A stretch of 64,000 nt of DNA from Pseudomonas alkylphenolica (GCF_004025535.1 NZ_QJRG01000049.1:383517-447516); one strand, 5' to 3'; counted from the stretch's first letter, positions 35,777 to 47,460 are shown. Notes: generated by a model not told the origin, from the sequence alone. Made by a program: numbers and translations.

Positions 35777-35786
35777 GTCGATCGCT

Positions 35787-35802
35787 CTGTCTTTTTATAC
35801 AG
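35787..35802. promoter_or_regulatory. LexA box 1
   Basis: CTGTCTTTTTATACAG fits CTGT-N8-ACAG exactly. It starts ten bases before the lexA ATG on the minus strand, so it covers the 5' leader or transcription start. Confidence 0.9.
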
Positions 35803-35805
35803 TGA

Positions 35806-35821
35806 CTGTAATTATATACAG
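35806..35821. promoter_or_regulatory. LexA box 2
   Basis: CTGTAATTATATACAG fits CTGT-N8-ACAG exactly. It is three bases from box 1, so both boxes lie on nearly the same face, two turns apart centre to centre. Confidence 0.92.
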
Positions 35822-35830
35822 TAAGCGGTG

Positions 35831-35902
35831 AGCTGCAAGCGGCACGCTTGAAGAAAAAGCCGCTCAGGCGCGTGAACGGCTTGCAGCTTGCGGCTTGCAG
35901 CT
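35831..35902. repeat. Imperfect inverted repeat between lexA boxes and psrA
   Basis: AGCTGCAAGC (35831-35840) is the complement of GCTTGCAGCT (35893-35902), and inside it AAGCCG (about 35857-35862) pairs with CGGCTT (about 35876-35881). A GCTTGC core appears several times. It looks like a degenerate Pseudomonas dispersed repeat lying in the divergent promoter region of lexA and psrA. Confidence 0.55.
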
Positions 35903-35965
35903 GTGATTTAATACGTGACCGAGTGGCCGCAAAGCGTCTGTGTGGACTTGACAAAACAGTGCTTT

Positions 35966-35992
35966 GAAACGTATGTTTCAAACAAGTGTTTG
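35966..35992. promoter_or_regulatory. Two PsrA operators upstream of psrA
   Basis: GAAACgtatGTTTC (35966-35979) and CAAACaagtGTTTG (35979-35992) both match G/C-AAAC-N4-GTTT-G/C perfectly and share one base. A TTGACA box at 35948-35953 places the -10 region (35971-35976) inside box 1, so binding should block the psrA promoter: negative autoregulation. Confidence 0.92.
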
Positions 35993-36007
35993 TCAGGCGG
36001 AGTAGTC

Positions 36008-36721
36008 ATGGCCCAGTCGGAAACCGTTGAACGCATTCTCGATGCTGCCGAGCAGTTGTTCGCGGAAAAAGGTTTTGCCGAAACCTCGTTACGGCTGATC
36101 ACCAGCAAGGCCGGCGTCAACCTGGCGGCGGTGAACTACCATTTCGGCTCGAAGAAGGCCCTGATCCAGGCGGTCTTCTCGCGTTTTCTCGGCCCTTTCT
36201 GCACCAGTCTCGAGCGTGAGCTGGAGCGTCGCCAGGCCCGTCCCGAGCACAAGCCCACCCTCGAAGAGCTGCTGGAGATGCTGGTCGAGCAGGCGCTGGT
36301 GGTACAGCCACGCAGCGGCAACGACCTGTCGATTTTCATGCGCCTTTTGGGCCTGGCCTTCAGCCAGAGTCAGGGTCACCTGCGGCGTTACCTCGAAGAC
36401 ATGTACGGCAAGGTGTTCCGCCGCTATATGTTGCTGGTCAACGAGGCCGCACCGCGCATTCCGCCGATCGAGCTGTTCTGGCGCGTGCATTTCATGCTGG
36501 GTGCCGCGGCATTCAGCATGTCCGGTATCAAGGCCCTGCGCGCCATCGCCGAGACTGACTTCGGCGTCAACACATCGATCGAGCAGGTCATGCGCCTGAT
36601 GGTGCCGTTCCTCGCAGCGGGTATGCGTGCCGACACGGGCGTGACTGACGAGGCCATGGCCGCTGCCCAGCTGCGCCCCCGCAGCAAGTCGTCCAGTACG
36701 CCGGTCACTGCCAAGGCCTGA
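36008..36721 (+). CDS. psrA: Fatty-acid-responsive TetR-family regulator PsrA
   Basis: 237 residues. An N-terminal TetR helix-turn-helix (about 5-52; RLITSKAGVNLAAVNYHFGS) is followed by a helical ligand domain of about 180 residues. In P. aeruginosa PsrA represses itself and fadBA, activates rpoS, and is released by long-chain fatty acids. Both matching operators, upstream of this gene and of fadB, are visible in this window. The start at 36008 has GGCGGAG upstream. Confidence 0.93.
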   Translation: MAQSETVERILDAAEQLFAEKGFAETSLRLITSKAGVNLAAVNYHFGSKKALIQAVFSRFLGPFCTSLERELERRQARPEHKPTLEELLEMLVEQALVVQPRSGNDLSIFMRLLGLAFSQSQGHLRRYLEDMYGKVFRRYMLLVNEAAPRIPPIELFWRVHFMLGAAAFSMSGIKALRAIAETDFGVNTSIEQVMRLMVPFLAAGMRADTGVTDEAMAAAQLRPRSKSSSTPVTAKA

Positions 36722-36767
36722 TGCAATGGCTGGGCGCAGCGGGCCGCATCGGCTAAGCTAGCGCCCT

Positions 36768-37292
36768 ATGCCCAGTCTCGATTTCCTGCATATTTCCCTC
36801 GCTGATCAGTGTCTCTATGGGTTCGCCCAGGGGCAGCTGCGCGTGCGCCTGCCGGTGTCCACGGCCATCAAGGGTGCTGGCGAGGTCAATGGCTCAGGCT
36901 GCACGCCGCGAGGCCTGCATCAGGTGCGAGCCAAAATCGGTGCCGGTTTACCCCAGGGTGCGGTACTGCGAGGGCGGCGCTGGACGGGGGAAATCTGGGC
37001 GCCGGCGTTGCATGCGCAATTCCCGGAGCGTGACTGGATCCTCACGCGTATCCTTTGGCTCAGCGGATGCGAGCCGGGGTACAACCGCATGGGGCCGGTC
37101 GACACCTTTCGTCGTTACATTTATCTGCATGGCACGCCTGATTGCGAACCTATGGGCGTGCCGTTGTCCCATGGCTGTGTGCGCCTGCGCAATGCCGATC
37201 TGCTGGACCTGTTCGATCAGGTACCCCTGCATTGTCCGGTGCGGATTGAACAAGCCGCGTGCCCCGAATGGGCGCGCGCGCCCCTGAACTGA
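36768..37292 (+). CDS. L,D-transpeptidase (YkuD) family protein without signal peptide
   Basis: 174 residues consisting almost only of a YkuD domain: HGTPD (His121) and SHGCVRLRN (His135, catalytic Cys137). YkuD enzymes form 3-3 crosslinks or attach proteins to peptidoglycan in the periplasm, but this N-terminus (MPSLDFLHISLADQCLYGF) shows no signal peptide. It ends ten bases before nagZ, a cytoplasmic recycling enzyme, so the two are probably co-translated. It may act in the cytoplasm on recycled muropeptides, or be exported by an unrecognised route. Confidence 0.88.
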   Translation: MPSLDFLHISLADQCLYGFAQGQLRVRLPVSTAIKGAGEVNGSGCTPRGLHQVRAKIGAGLPQGAVLRGRRWTGEIWAPALHAQFPERDWILTRILWLSGCEPGYNRMGPVDTFRRYIYLHGTPDCEPMGVPLSHGCVRLRNADLLDLFDQVPLHCPVRIEQAACPEWARAPLN

Positions 37293-37302
37293 AGGATCAA
37301 GT

Positions 37303-38313
37303 ATGAGTGCCAGCCTGCAAGGCTCCCTGATGGTGGATATCGCCGGTACCTGGCTGACCGCCGAAGACCGCCAGCTTTTGCGCCAGCCCGAAGTGGCCGG
37401 CCTGATCATTTTTGCCCGCAATATCGACAGTCCACGTCAGGTGCGTGAACTGACCGCGTCGATCCGCGCCATCCGGCCTGATCTGATTCTTGCGGTGGAC
37501 CAGGAGGGCGGGCGCGTTCAGCGTTTGCGTCAAGGCTTTGTGCGCTTGCCCGCCATGCGCGCGATTGCCGACAATGACAACGCCGAATACCTGGCCGAGC
37601 AGTGCGGTTGGCTGATGGCCACCGAGGTGCTGTCGGTGGGGCTGGACCTGAGCTTTGCGCCAGTGCTGGATCTCGATCATCAGCGCAGCGCGGTAGTCGG
37701 TAGCCGTGCCTTTGAAGGTGACCCGTTGCGTGCCACCGCGCTGGCGGGTGCCTTTATACGTGGCATGAACGCTGCGGGCATGGCTGCATGCGGCAAGCAC
37801 TTCCCGGGGCATGGCTGGGCCGAGGCCGATTCTCACGTTGCCATTCCGACCGATGAGCGCAGCCTGGAGCAGCTCCGTGCGGCTGACCTGGTGCCGTTCA
37901 CCCGCCTCAGTGGTCAGCTGGCAGCGGTGATGCCGGCACACGTGATCTACCCGCAAGTCGACAACCAGCCGGCGGGCTTCTCGCGGCGCTGGTTGCAGGA
38001 CATCCTGCGCGGCGAGCTTGGCTTTGACGGGGTGATCTTCAGCGATGACCTGTCGATGGCAGGCGCCCATGTGGTCGGTGATGCTGCCAGTCGCATCGAG
38101 GCGGCGTTGAGTGCGGGCTGCGATATGGGGCTGGTGTGCAATGACCGTGCTGCGGCAGAACTGGCCCTTGCGGCGGCGCAACGGCTGAAGGTCAAGCCAT
38201 CGCCGCGCATTGCGCAGATGCGCGGGCGGGGCTTTGCGCGCACCGATTACCGGCAGCAGCCGCGCTGGCTGGAGGCGCTGGGGGCGCTCAAGGAAGCCCA
38301 GTTGGTCGATTGA
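37303..38313 (+). CDS. nagZ: Beta-N-acetylhexosaminidase NagZ
   Basis: 336 residues of glycoside hydrolase family 3, cytoplasmic, which removes GlcNAc from 1,6-anhydromuropeptides during peptidoglycan recycling; its products influence AmpR-controlled beta-lactamase in Pseudomonas. Seen: LAVDQEGGRVQRLR, the catalytic loop CGKHFPGHGWAEADSH (about 163-178) and nucleophile Asp248 in FSDDLSMAG. A terminator hairpin and a REP follow. Confidence 0.97.
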   Translation: MSASLQGSLMVDIAGTWLTAEDRQLLRQPEVAGLIIFARNIDSPRQVRELTASIRAIRPDLILAVDQEGGRVQRLRQGFVRLPAMRAIADNDNAEYLAEQCGWLMATEVLSVGLDLSFAPVLDLDHQRSAVVGSRAFEGDPLRATALAGAFIRGMNAAGMAACGKHFPGHGWAEADSHVAIPTDERSLEQLRAADLVPFTRLSGQLAAVMPAHVIYPQVDNQPAGFSRRWLQDILRGELGFDGVIFSDDLSMAGAHVVGDAASRIEAALSAGCDMGLVCNDRAAAELALAAAQRLKVKPSPRIAQMRGRGFARTDYRQQPRWLEALGALKEAQLVD

Positions 38314-38320
38314 TAAACCC

Positions 38321-38343
38321 AGGTGAGCGCTGCGCGCTCACCT
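38321..38343 (+). terminator. Hairpin after nagZ
   Basis: AGGTGAGCGC (38321-38330), loop TGC, GCGCTCACCT (38334-38343); perfect ten-base stem with no T tract. Confidence 0.65.
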
Positions 38344-38344
38344 G

Positions 38345-38370
38345 TAAGAGCGGATTTATCCGCGATCGAG
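38345..38370. repeat. REP element
   Basis: TAAGAGCGGATTTATCCGCG (38345-38364) is the forward REP core with its short palindrome GCGGATTTATCCGC. It lies between the convergent nagZ and SNF2 genes. Confidence 0.75.
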
Positions 38371-38414
38371 CGCGTTGCGGTCGCAAAATGTTGCAGTCTG
38401 CGCCGGCAACGAAC

Positions 38415-40739
38415 TCAGTTCGCTTTCGACGCCTTGCGCTTGCCGGGCAGTGGCGCAAACAGCGCGTCGATATCCTCGGCCGCAAGGCGCCAGTCGCCGG
38501 CCTGCCGGCCATCCAGCACGCCGGCCGCGAGGGCTGATTTTTCCTGCTGCAGTTGCTGGATTTTTTCTTCGACCGTGCCGCGGGTAATAAGCTTGTAGAC
38601 GAACACCGGTTTTTCCTGGCCGATGCGGTACGCACGGTCGGTGGCCTGGTTTTCGGCGGCCGGGTTCCACCACGGGTCGTAATGAATCACCGTATCGGCG
38701 GCCGTCAGGTTGAGGCCCACGCCACCGGCCTTGAGGCTGATCAGGAAGATCTGCAGGAGACCCTTCTGAAAGTCCTGCACCGGTGCCCGCCGGTCACGGG
38801 TTTCTCCGGTCAACAGTGCATAGGCGATGCCGCGCTGCTGCAGTTCCGCTTCGATCAGGCGCAACATGCTGGTGAACTGCGAGAACAACAGCACCCGACG
38901 CCCTTCGGCCATCAGTTCCTCGAGCATCTCCATCAGGCTGGTGAGTTTGCCCGAGTGGGCGCCGCGTGCGATGGAGGCCTGGCTGTTGACCAGGCGTAAA
39001 TCGCAGCAGACCTGACGCAGTTTCAGCAACGCCTCAAGAATGATGATCTGGCTGCGGGCCACGCCTTTGCGGGTGATTTCGGCACGGACCTTCTGGTCCA
39101 TGGCCAGGCGCATGGTCTCGTAGACGTCGCGCTGGGCATCGCTGAGTTCTACCCAGTGCACCATCTCGGTCTTGGCTGGCAGTTCGGTGGCAACCTGTTC
39201 TTTGGTGCGCCGTAGCAGGAACGGTTTGATCCGGGCATTGAGGTGCTGGAGGCGTTCTTCGTTGCCCTGGCGCTCGATGGGCACGCGGTAATCGCGGTTG
39301 AATGCCTTGGCGTCTCCCAGCCAGCCAGGCAGCAGGAAATGAAACAGCGACCACAGCTCGCCCAGGTGGTTTTCCAGTGGTGTACCGCTCAGGCACAAAC
39401 GTTGCTGCGCTTGGAGCTGACGCGCTGCCTGGGCGGCCTTGCTGCTGGGGCTCTTGATGTATTGCGCTTCGTCGAGAATCAGTACATGCAGCATCAGCCC
39501 TTCGAAATGCGCCAGGTCCTTGGGCAGCAAGGCATAGGTGGTCAGCAGCAGGTCGTAGTCATGAAGGCTGCCGAAGTGCTTGCGCCGGCCAACACCTTGC
39601 AGGGCCAATACCCGCAGGCTGGGGGCGAAGCGCGCCGCTTCGTCCTGCCAGTTGGGGATCAGGCTGGTGGGCATCACCACCATGGCGGGGCGGTCCAGGC
39701 GTCCGGCGTTCTTTTCCGTGAGCAGGTGAGCCAGCGTCTGCAGGGTTTTGCCCAGGCCCATGTCGTCGGCGAGGATGCCGCCTACGTCCAGTTCGCGCAG
39801 GGCCTGCATCCAGCTCAGCCCCTCGAGTTGGTAGGTGCGCAAGGTGGCGTTGAGGCCTTCGGGGGGCTGGGTGGGTTGCAGGCGGATGTCGCGTAGGCGC
39901 TCGGCAAGGTTGCGCACCCGCTCGCCGCCTTGCCAGTTCAGCGGAATGTCTTCCAGGGCATTGAGGCGTGTGGCATCGGGCGTGGCCAGGCGCAGGCTGG
40001 TTTCGCCTGGCTCGCGCTGGTAAAAGTCGCCGAGGGTGGCCAGCACTGGTTTGAGGCGTCCGTAGGGCAGGGCGACCTGCAATGGCCGGCGCCCACCGGT
40101 GTGGCCCGGAATGGTTACCAGCAGTTGTTCGTCGTCGCGGCGTCTGGCCAGCTGTGTGGCATTGAGCAGTTCCGGGTGCGTGCGCAACAGGTTGAGCAGG
40201 ATGGGTAGCAGACTCAGGCGCTCGCCGTCGACGACAATGCCCAGTTCAAGGTCGAACCAGTCACGCTCCGGGGCTTCCTGGACATTGGCGTACCAGTCGT
40301 CAACCGGCGTAAGGTCGAAGGTGAAGTCATCGGCGAATTCGATCTGCCAGCCCCGTTCACGCAAGGTCGGCAGCTCACTCAGCACAAAGCGTAGCCAGGC
40401 GCTGTCATTGGGCAGTTCGAACGGGTCGCCAGCGCTTTCCGGCAGGGCCTTGCTCTGACGCGTGGCCACTTTGAAGCCCAGTTGCAGGAGTGTGTCGCGC
40501 AGGTTGCGCTCGGCGGCGGGTTGGCGCTGGATGCGCAGCGTATGCTCGGCGTCGTGCTTGATGATGGCACTGTTGCGGGTGCCGCAGACGTATTCGCCGG
40601 CATAACCGAAGGCCAGTGCGGCGCGGTGCTGAATGTGACGCTGCATGCGGCCATTGCGCGGTTCGAAGGCGCTGAATTCGATGCTGCCCAGCCACAACCG
40701 CGGTTGTGGCTGGAGGTTGTCAATCAATTGCTCGGGCAT
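38415..40739 (-). CDS. SNF2-family DEAD/DEAH helicase
   Basis: 774 residues. The C-terminal two thirds is a Swi2/Snf2 ATPase: motif I ILADDMGLGKTLQTLAHL, motif II LILDEAQYIK, motif III LCLSGTPLENHLGELWSL and motif VI ATDRAYRIGQEKPVFVYK. The N-terminal ~290 residues are a divergent helicase-associated region; no SWIM zinc finger is visible. Such bacterial enzymes act on DNA-protein complexes or RNA polymerase (as RapA does). It is the last gene of mfd-csiV-helicase: its ATG comes two bases after the csiV stop (TGAAAATG), so translation is coupled. Confidence 0.92.
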   Translation of the reverse strand: MPEQLIDNLQPQPRLWLGSIEFSAFEPRNGRMQRHIQHRAALAFGYAGEYVCGTRNSAIIKHDAEHTLRIQRQPAAERNLRDTLLQLGFKVATRQSKALPESAGDPFELPNDSAWLRFVLSELPTLRERGWQIEFADDFTFDLTPVDDWYANVQEAPERDWFDLELGIVVDGERLSLLPILLNLLRTHPELLNATQLARRRDDEQLLVTIPGHTGGRRPLQVALPYGRLKPVLATLGDFYQREPGETSLRLATPDATRLNALEDIPLNWQGGERVRNLAERLRDIRLQPTQPPEGLNATLRTYQLEGLSWMQALRELDVGGILADDMGLGKTLQTLAHLLTEKNAGRLDRPAMVVMPTSLIPNWQDEAARFAPSLRVLALQGVGRRKHFGSLHDYDLLLTTYALLPKDLAHFEGLMLHVLILDEAQYIKSPSSKAAQAARQLQAQQRLCLSGTPLENHLGELWSLFHFLLPGWLGDAKAFNRDYRVPIERQGNEERLQHLNARIKPFLLRRTKEQVATELPAKTEMVHWVELSDAQRDVYETMRLAMDQKVRAEITRKGVARSQIIILEALLKLRQVCCDLRLVNSQASIARGAHSGKLTSLMEMLEELMAEGRRVLLFSQFTSMLRLIEAELQQRGIAYALLTGETRDRRAPVQDFQKGLLQIFLISLKAGGVGLNLTAADTVIHYDPWWNPAAENQATDRAYRIGQEKPVFVYKLITRGTVEEKIQQLQQEKSALAAGVLDGRQAGDWRLAAEDIDALFAPLPGKRKASKAN

Positions 40740-40741
40740 TT

Positions 40742-41257
40742 TCAGGGCTTGCTGACCTTGAGCAGCAGGGCCAGGTGGCCGCCGTCAAGGAAGGTCAGTT
40801 CTCCATTTTTTACCGTGCTGTTGGTTTGCTTGAGCTGCTCGCTCTGGGTCACGGCACCGTTACTGTCGAACTGGTTGACCCAGACGTTGGCTTCAACGCT
40901 GATGAAACGCTCTTCGTTCAGGTTCAGGTTGCCCTCGATTGGAAAGTGCCCGAACTGTTCCTTGCCGTCGCTGATGGCGACGGTGCCGGCGTCCTGCTTC
41001 CAGGCTTTGTGCAGCAGCACGGTGTACTGGCTGTCGGCAGTCAGCTTGGCCGCTTCCTCGGTCATTGCCGGTTGACGCATGTCGCCTTCGGCAGGCGTCT
41101 GTGCGCCATTGCGCCAGTCTTCGGGCGCGAACTGGCTGGTGATCGCCGGTACGGCATTCTGCCGGACCAGAATCATTTCGACCTGATAGATGCCTTCAGC
41201 AAAAGCTGCCGGGGTGAACAACGCCAGTAGCAGGGTCAGGCAGCGAATGGCACGCAT
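40742..41257 (-). CDS. csiV: CsiV-family periplasmic protein
   Basis: 171 residues with a signal peptide (MRAIRCLTLLLALFTPAAFA). The mature part has the opening GIYQVEMILVRQNAVP and TAQ-like segments ending FLDGGHLALLLKVSKP, typical of CsiV (crystal-structure Vibrio protein), which binds peptidoglycan and D-amino-acid remodelling proteins in Vibrio. The gene starts ten bases after mfd and ends two bases before the helicase. Confidence 0.82.
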   Translation of the reverse strand: MRAIRCLTLLLALFTPAAFAEGIYQVEMILVRQNAVPAITSQFAPEDWRNGAQTPAEGDMRQPAMTEEAAKLTADSQYTVLLHKAWKQDAGTVAISDGKEQFGHFPIEGNLNLNEERFISVEANVWVNQFDSNGAVTQSEQLKQTNSTVKNGELTFLDGGHLALLLKVSKP

Positions 41258-41267
41258 GGATCTTCCT

Positions 41268-44717
<3,450 letters not shown>

Positions 44718-44901
44718 GGGAGGTCGAGCTCCAAGCGTTGCGACAAAGACGCCAATTGTACCGGTCACAGGCCCGTGCTGTCAGGTTTGCGCAGCCTAAT
44801 TACATGTAGTGAGAGGGTGGCGACAGGCGCTCATTGCCCGATGGGCTGCGGGGCGTCATAATGTAGCCCCTTTTTTCTGTCCCTACATGTGGAAGGTTCC
44901 C

Positions 44902-46350
44902 GTGACTCAGAAGCCCGACCAGTGTCTTGGTGAGTGGATTGATCGTGAAGCACTTGCAGAAGCGATGATCCCGCTTATCGGTCAGCTCTACCGCAATAAC
45001 AATGTGGTGAGCTCGATCTATGGCCGCAGCCTGATCAACCGTTCGGTGATCTCGATCCTCAAAGCGCACCGCTTTGCTCGTCATCGCCAAACCGACGAAA
45101 CCGAACTCTCTGTCCACGAGACATTCCCGCTGCTCAAGGCCATGAGCGAGCTCAAACTGGGCGCCGCTTCGGTCGACCTGGGCAAGCTGGCCAACAAATT
45201 CAAGCAAGAAGGCAACGGCCGTAGCGCCGAGCAGTTCGTGCGTGAAGAAATGGCTGACGTGGTGGGTCAGCAGAATGCATCGGCACGTAAAGGTACCGAC
45301 GTCGTTCTGTACGGTTTTGGTCGTATCGGCCGCCTGCTGGCGCGCATCCTGATCGAAAAAACCGGTGGCGGCGACGGTCTGCGTCTGCGTGCCATTGTCG
45401 TGCGCAAAGGCGCCGAGAACGATCTGGTCAAGCGTGCCAGCCTGTTGCGTCGTGACTCGGTTCACGGCCCGTTCGATGGCACCATCACCATCGACGAAGA
45501 AAACAACACCATCACCGCCAACGGCAACCTGATCCAGGTTATCTACGCCAAGAGCCCGAGCGAAGTCGACTACACCCAGTACGGCATCGAAAACGCGCTG
45601 ATCGTCGATAACACCGGTGTATGGCGTGACGCCGACGGCCTGGGCCAGCACCTGGCCTGCCCGGGCGCTGCCCGCGTGATCCTCACCGCACCTGGCAAGG
45701 GCGCGCTGAAGAACATCGTGCACGGCATCAACCACGGCGACATCAACGCTGACGACAAGATCATTTCGGCCGCTTCGTGCACCACCAACGCCATCGTGCC
45801 GGTGCTCAAGGCTGTCAATGACAAGTACGGCATCGTCAACGGCCACGTCGAAACCGTTCACTCGTTCACCAACGACCAGAACCTGATCGACAACTTCCAC
45901 AAGGGCAGCCGTCGTGGCCGCGCCGCGCCGCTGAACATGGTTATCACCGAGACCGGTGCCGCCACTGCAGCCGCCAAGGCTCTGCCAGTGCTCAAGGGCA
46001 AGCTGACCGGTAACGCGATTCGTGTTCCAACGCCGAACGTGTCGATGGCCATCCTGAACCTGAACCTGGAAAAGGCCACCAACCGCGAAGAGATCAACGA
46101 GTACCTGCGCCAGATGGCCATGCACTCGGATCTGCACAAGCAGATCGACTACGTGAGCTCCCAGGAAGTGGTTTCCACCGACTTCGTTGGCTCGCGTCAC
46201 GCCGGTGTGGTCGATGCTGAAGCCACCATCTGCAACGATAACCGTGTTGTGCTGTACGTCTGGTACGACAACGAATTCGGTTACAGCTGCCAGGTAGTGC
46301 GCGTAATGGAAGACATGGCCGGTGTAAACCCGCCAGCCTTCCCACGCTAA
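44902..46350 (+). CDS. gap: Glyceraldehyde-3-phosphate dehydrogenase with long N-terminal extension
   Basis: 482 residues from GTG 44902 (GGAAGG five bases upstream; ATG 44887 would add five). The C-terminal ~345 residues are a normal GAPDH: GFGRIGR (138-144), catalytic Cys293 in SAASCTTNA, the histidine in TVHSFTNDQ and YDNEFGYSCQV near the end. The first ~130 residues (CLGEWIDREALAEAMIPLIG and following) are an extra helical domain not found in glycolytic GapA; its role is unknown to me. It is divergent from mfd and ends in a strong terminator. Confidence 0.95.
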   Translation: MTQKPDQCLGEWIDREALAEAMIPLIGQLYRNNNVVSSIYGRSLINRSVISILKAHRFARHRQTDETELSVHETFPLLKAMSELKLGAASVDLGKLANKFKQEGNGRSAEQFVREEMADVVGQQNASARKGTDVVLYGFGRIGRLLARILIEKTGGGDGLRLRAIVVRKGAENDLVKRASLLRRDSVHGPFDGTITIDEENNTITANGNLIQVIYAKSPSEVDYTQYGIENALIVDNTGVWRDADGLGQHLACPGAARVILTAPGKGALKNIVHGINHGDINADDKIISAASCTTNAIVPVLKAVNDKYGIVNGHVETVHSFTNDQNLIDNFHKGSRRGRAAPLNMVITETGAATAAAKALPVLKGKLTGNAIRVPTPNVSMAILNLNLEKATNREEINEYLRQMAMHSDLHKQIDYVSSQEVVSTDFVGSRHAGVVDAEATICNDNRVVLYVWYDNEFGYSCQVVRVMEDMAGVNPPAFPR

Positions 46351-46370
46351 GCTTCACAGCGTGTTGAAAG

Positions 46371-46400
46371 AACGGGAACCTTTGGGTTCCCGTTTTTTTT
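46371..46400 (+). terminator. Rho-independent terminator of gap
   Basis: AACGGGAACC (46371-46380), loop TTTG, GGTTCCCGTT (46385-46394), followed by eight T in total. Confidence 0.93.
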
Positions 46401-46425
46401 ACGGACGGTTATTTGCGGAGGCTGG

Positions 46426-47460
46426 ATGCTCAAAGTGCTAGGGGTCGGATTGATGCTGGGCCTGGCAGGCTGTGGGCAGGGTGATTCGCTGGAGCGCATT
46501 AGCGGCCCGACCATGGGCAGCAGCTACACCGTGCAGTACGTCCGTACGCCTCAGGGGCCTTCGCCAGAAATGGTCAGGCGCGAAGTGGAGGCGATTCTCG
46601 AGGGCGTCGACAAACGCTATTCCACCTACCGTGGCGACTCGCTCACGGCAACCTTCAACCGCTTGCCGGCCAACAGCTGCCAATCCATGCCTGCCGATGT
46701 ACTGGAGCTGGTGCGCGTTGGCGAACGGCTGTCGCAGTCGAGCGATGGTGCGTTTGACCTGACCGTGGAGCCTTTGCTCGATCTGTGGGGCTTCGGTCCG
46801 CAGTCGAGGCTGGAAAAGGTGCCCGATGAACAGGCGCTGGCCGGCGTGCGACAGCGTGTCGGGCATGGGCATTTGCGCATAGTCGGCGAGCAGCTGTGCA
46901 AGGATGCGGCGGTGGAGCTGGACTTCAACAGCATCGCCGCAGGCCATGCAGTGGACCTGCTGGTTGAGCGCCTGCAAGCCCTGGGAGTCGCGGATTTGTT
47001 GGTCGAAGCGACCGGCGAGCTCAAGGCGATAGGGCGAAAACCTGATGGCAGTCATTGGAAAGTAGCCGTCGAATGGCCACGCGATGATCGTCAGATTGCC
47101 CAGCAAGTGGTGGCGGTGGAGGGCTACGGCGTTTCAACCTCCGGTGACTATCGCAATTATTTCGAGGAGAATGGCCGGCGCTACTCGCATACCTTCGATG
47201 CGCGCCTGGGCAGGCCGGTGAAACACGACCTGGCGGCGGTGACGGTGTTTGATCGCTCGACCTTGATGGCTGATGGGTACTCGACCTTGTTGTTGATCCT
47301 CGGGTTGCAGCAAGGCTGGGAATTTGCACTCAGGCATCGGGTCGCTGCGGTGTTCGTGACCCGGGTTGCCGACGGTTTTGTCGCTCGTAGCACGCCGGCG
47401 TTCGAGCAGGTGATACCGCCTATCGCGGATAAATCCGCTCCTGCCGGGCCGGTGCATTGA
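46426..47460 (+). CDS. apbE: FAD:protein FMN transferase ApbE
   Basis: 344 residues. A lipoprotein signal MLKVLGVGLMLGLAGC (lipobox LAGC) places it at the membrane facing the periplasm. ApbE attaches FMN to threonines of proteins such as NqrB and RnfD/G. Seen: SGPTMGSSYTVQYV, DGAFDLTVEPLLDLWGFGP, a flavin-binding ATGELKAIGRKPDG and the metal-site end ATYSTLLL-like ADGYSTLLLIL. The last residues (PPIADKSAPAGPVH) are written by a REP element inside the gene; the family normally ends earlier. Confidence 0.92.
   Translation: MLKVLGVGLMLGLAGCGQGDSLERISGPTMGSSYTVQYVRTPQGPSPEMVRREVEAILEGVDKRYSTYRGDSLTATFNRLPANSCQSMPADVLELVRVGERLSQSSDGAFDLTVEPLLDLWGFGPQSRLEKVPDEQALAGVRQRVGHGHLRIVGEQLCKDAAVELDFNSIAAGHAVDLLVERLQALGVADLLVEATGELKAIGRKPDGSHWKVAVEWPRDDRQIAQQVVAVEGYGVSTSGDYRNYFEENGRRYSHTFDARLGRPVKHDLAAVTVFDRSTLMADGYSTLLLILGLQQGWEFALRHRVAAVFVTRVADGFVARSTPAFEQVIPPIADKSAPAGPVH
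47421..47447. repeat. REP element inside the 3' end of apbE
   Basis: TATCGCGGATAAATCCGCTC (47421-47440) and the following CTGCCGG are a reverse-orientation REP. It encodes the last residues of ApbE (ADKSAPAG) and runs to within about 13 bases of the stop codon. Confidence 0.8.
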
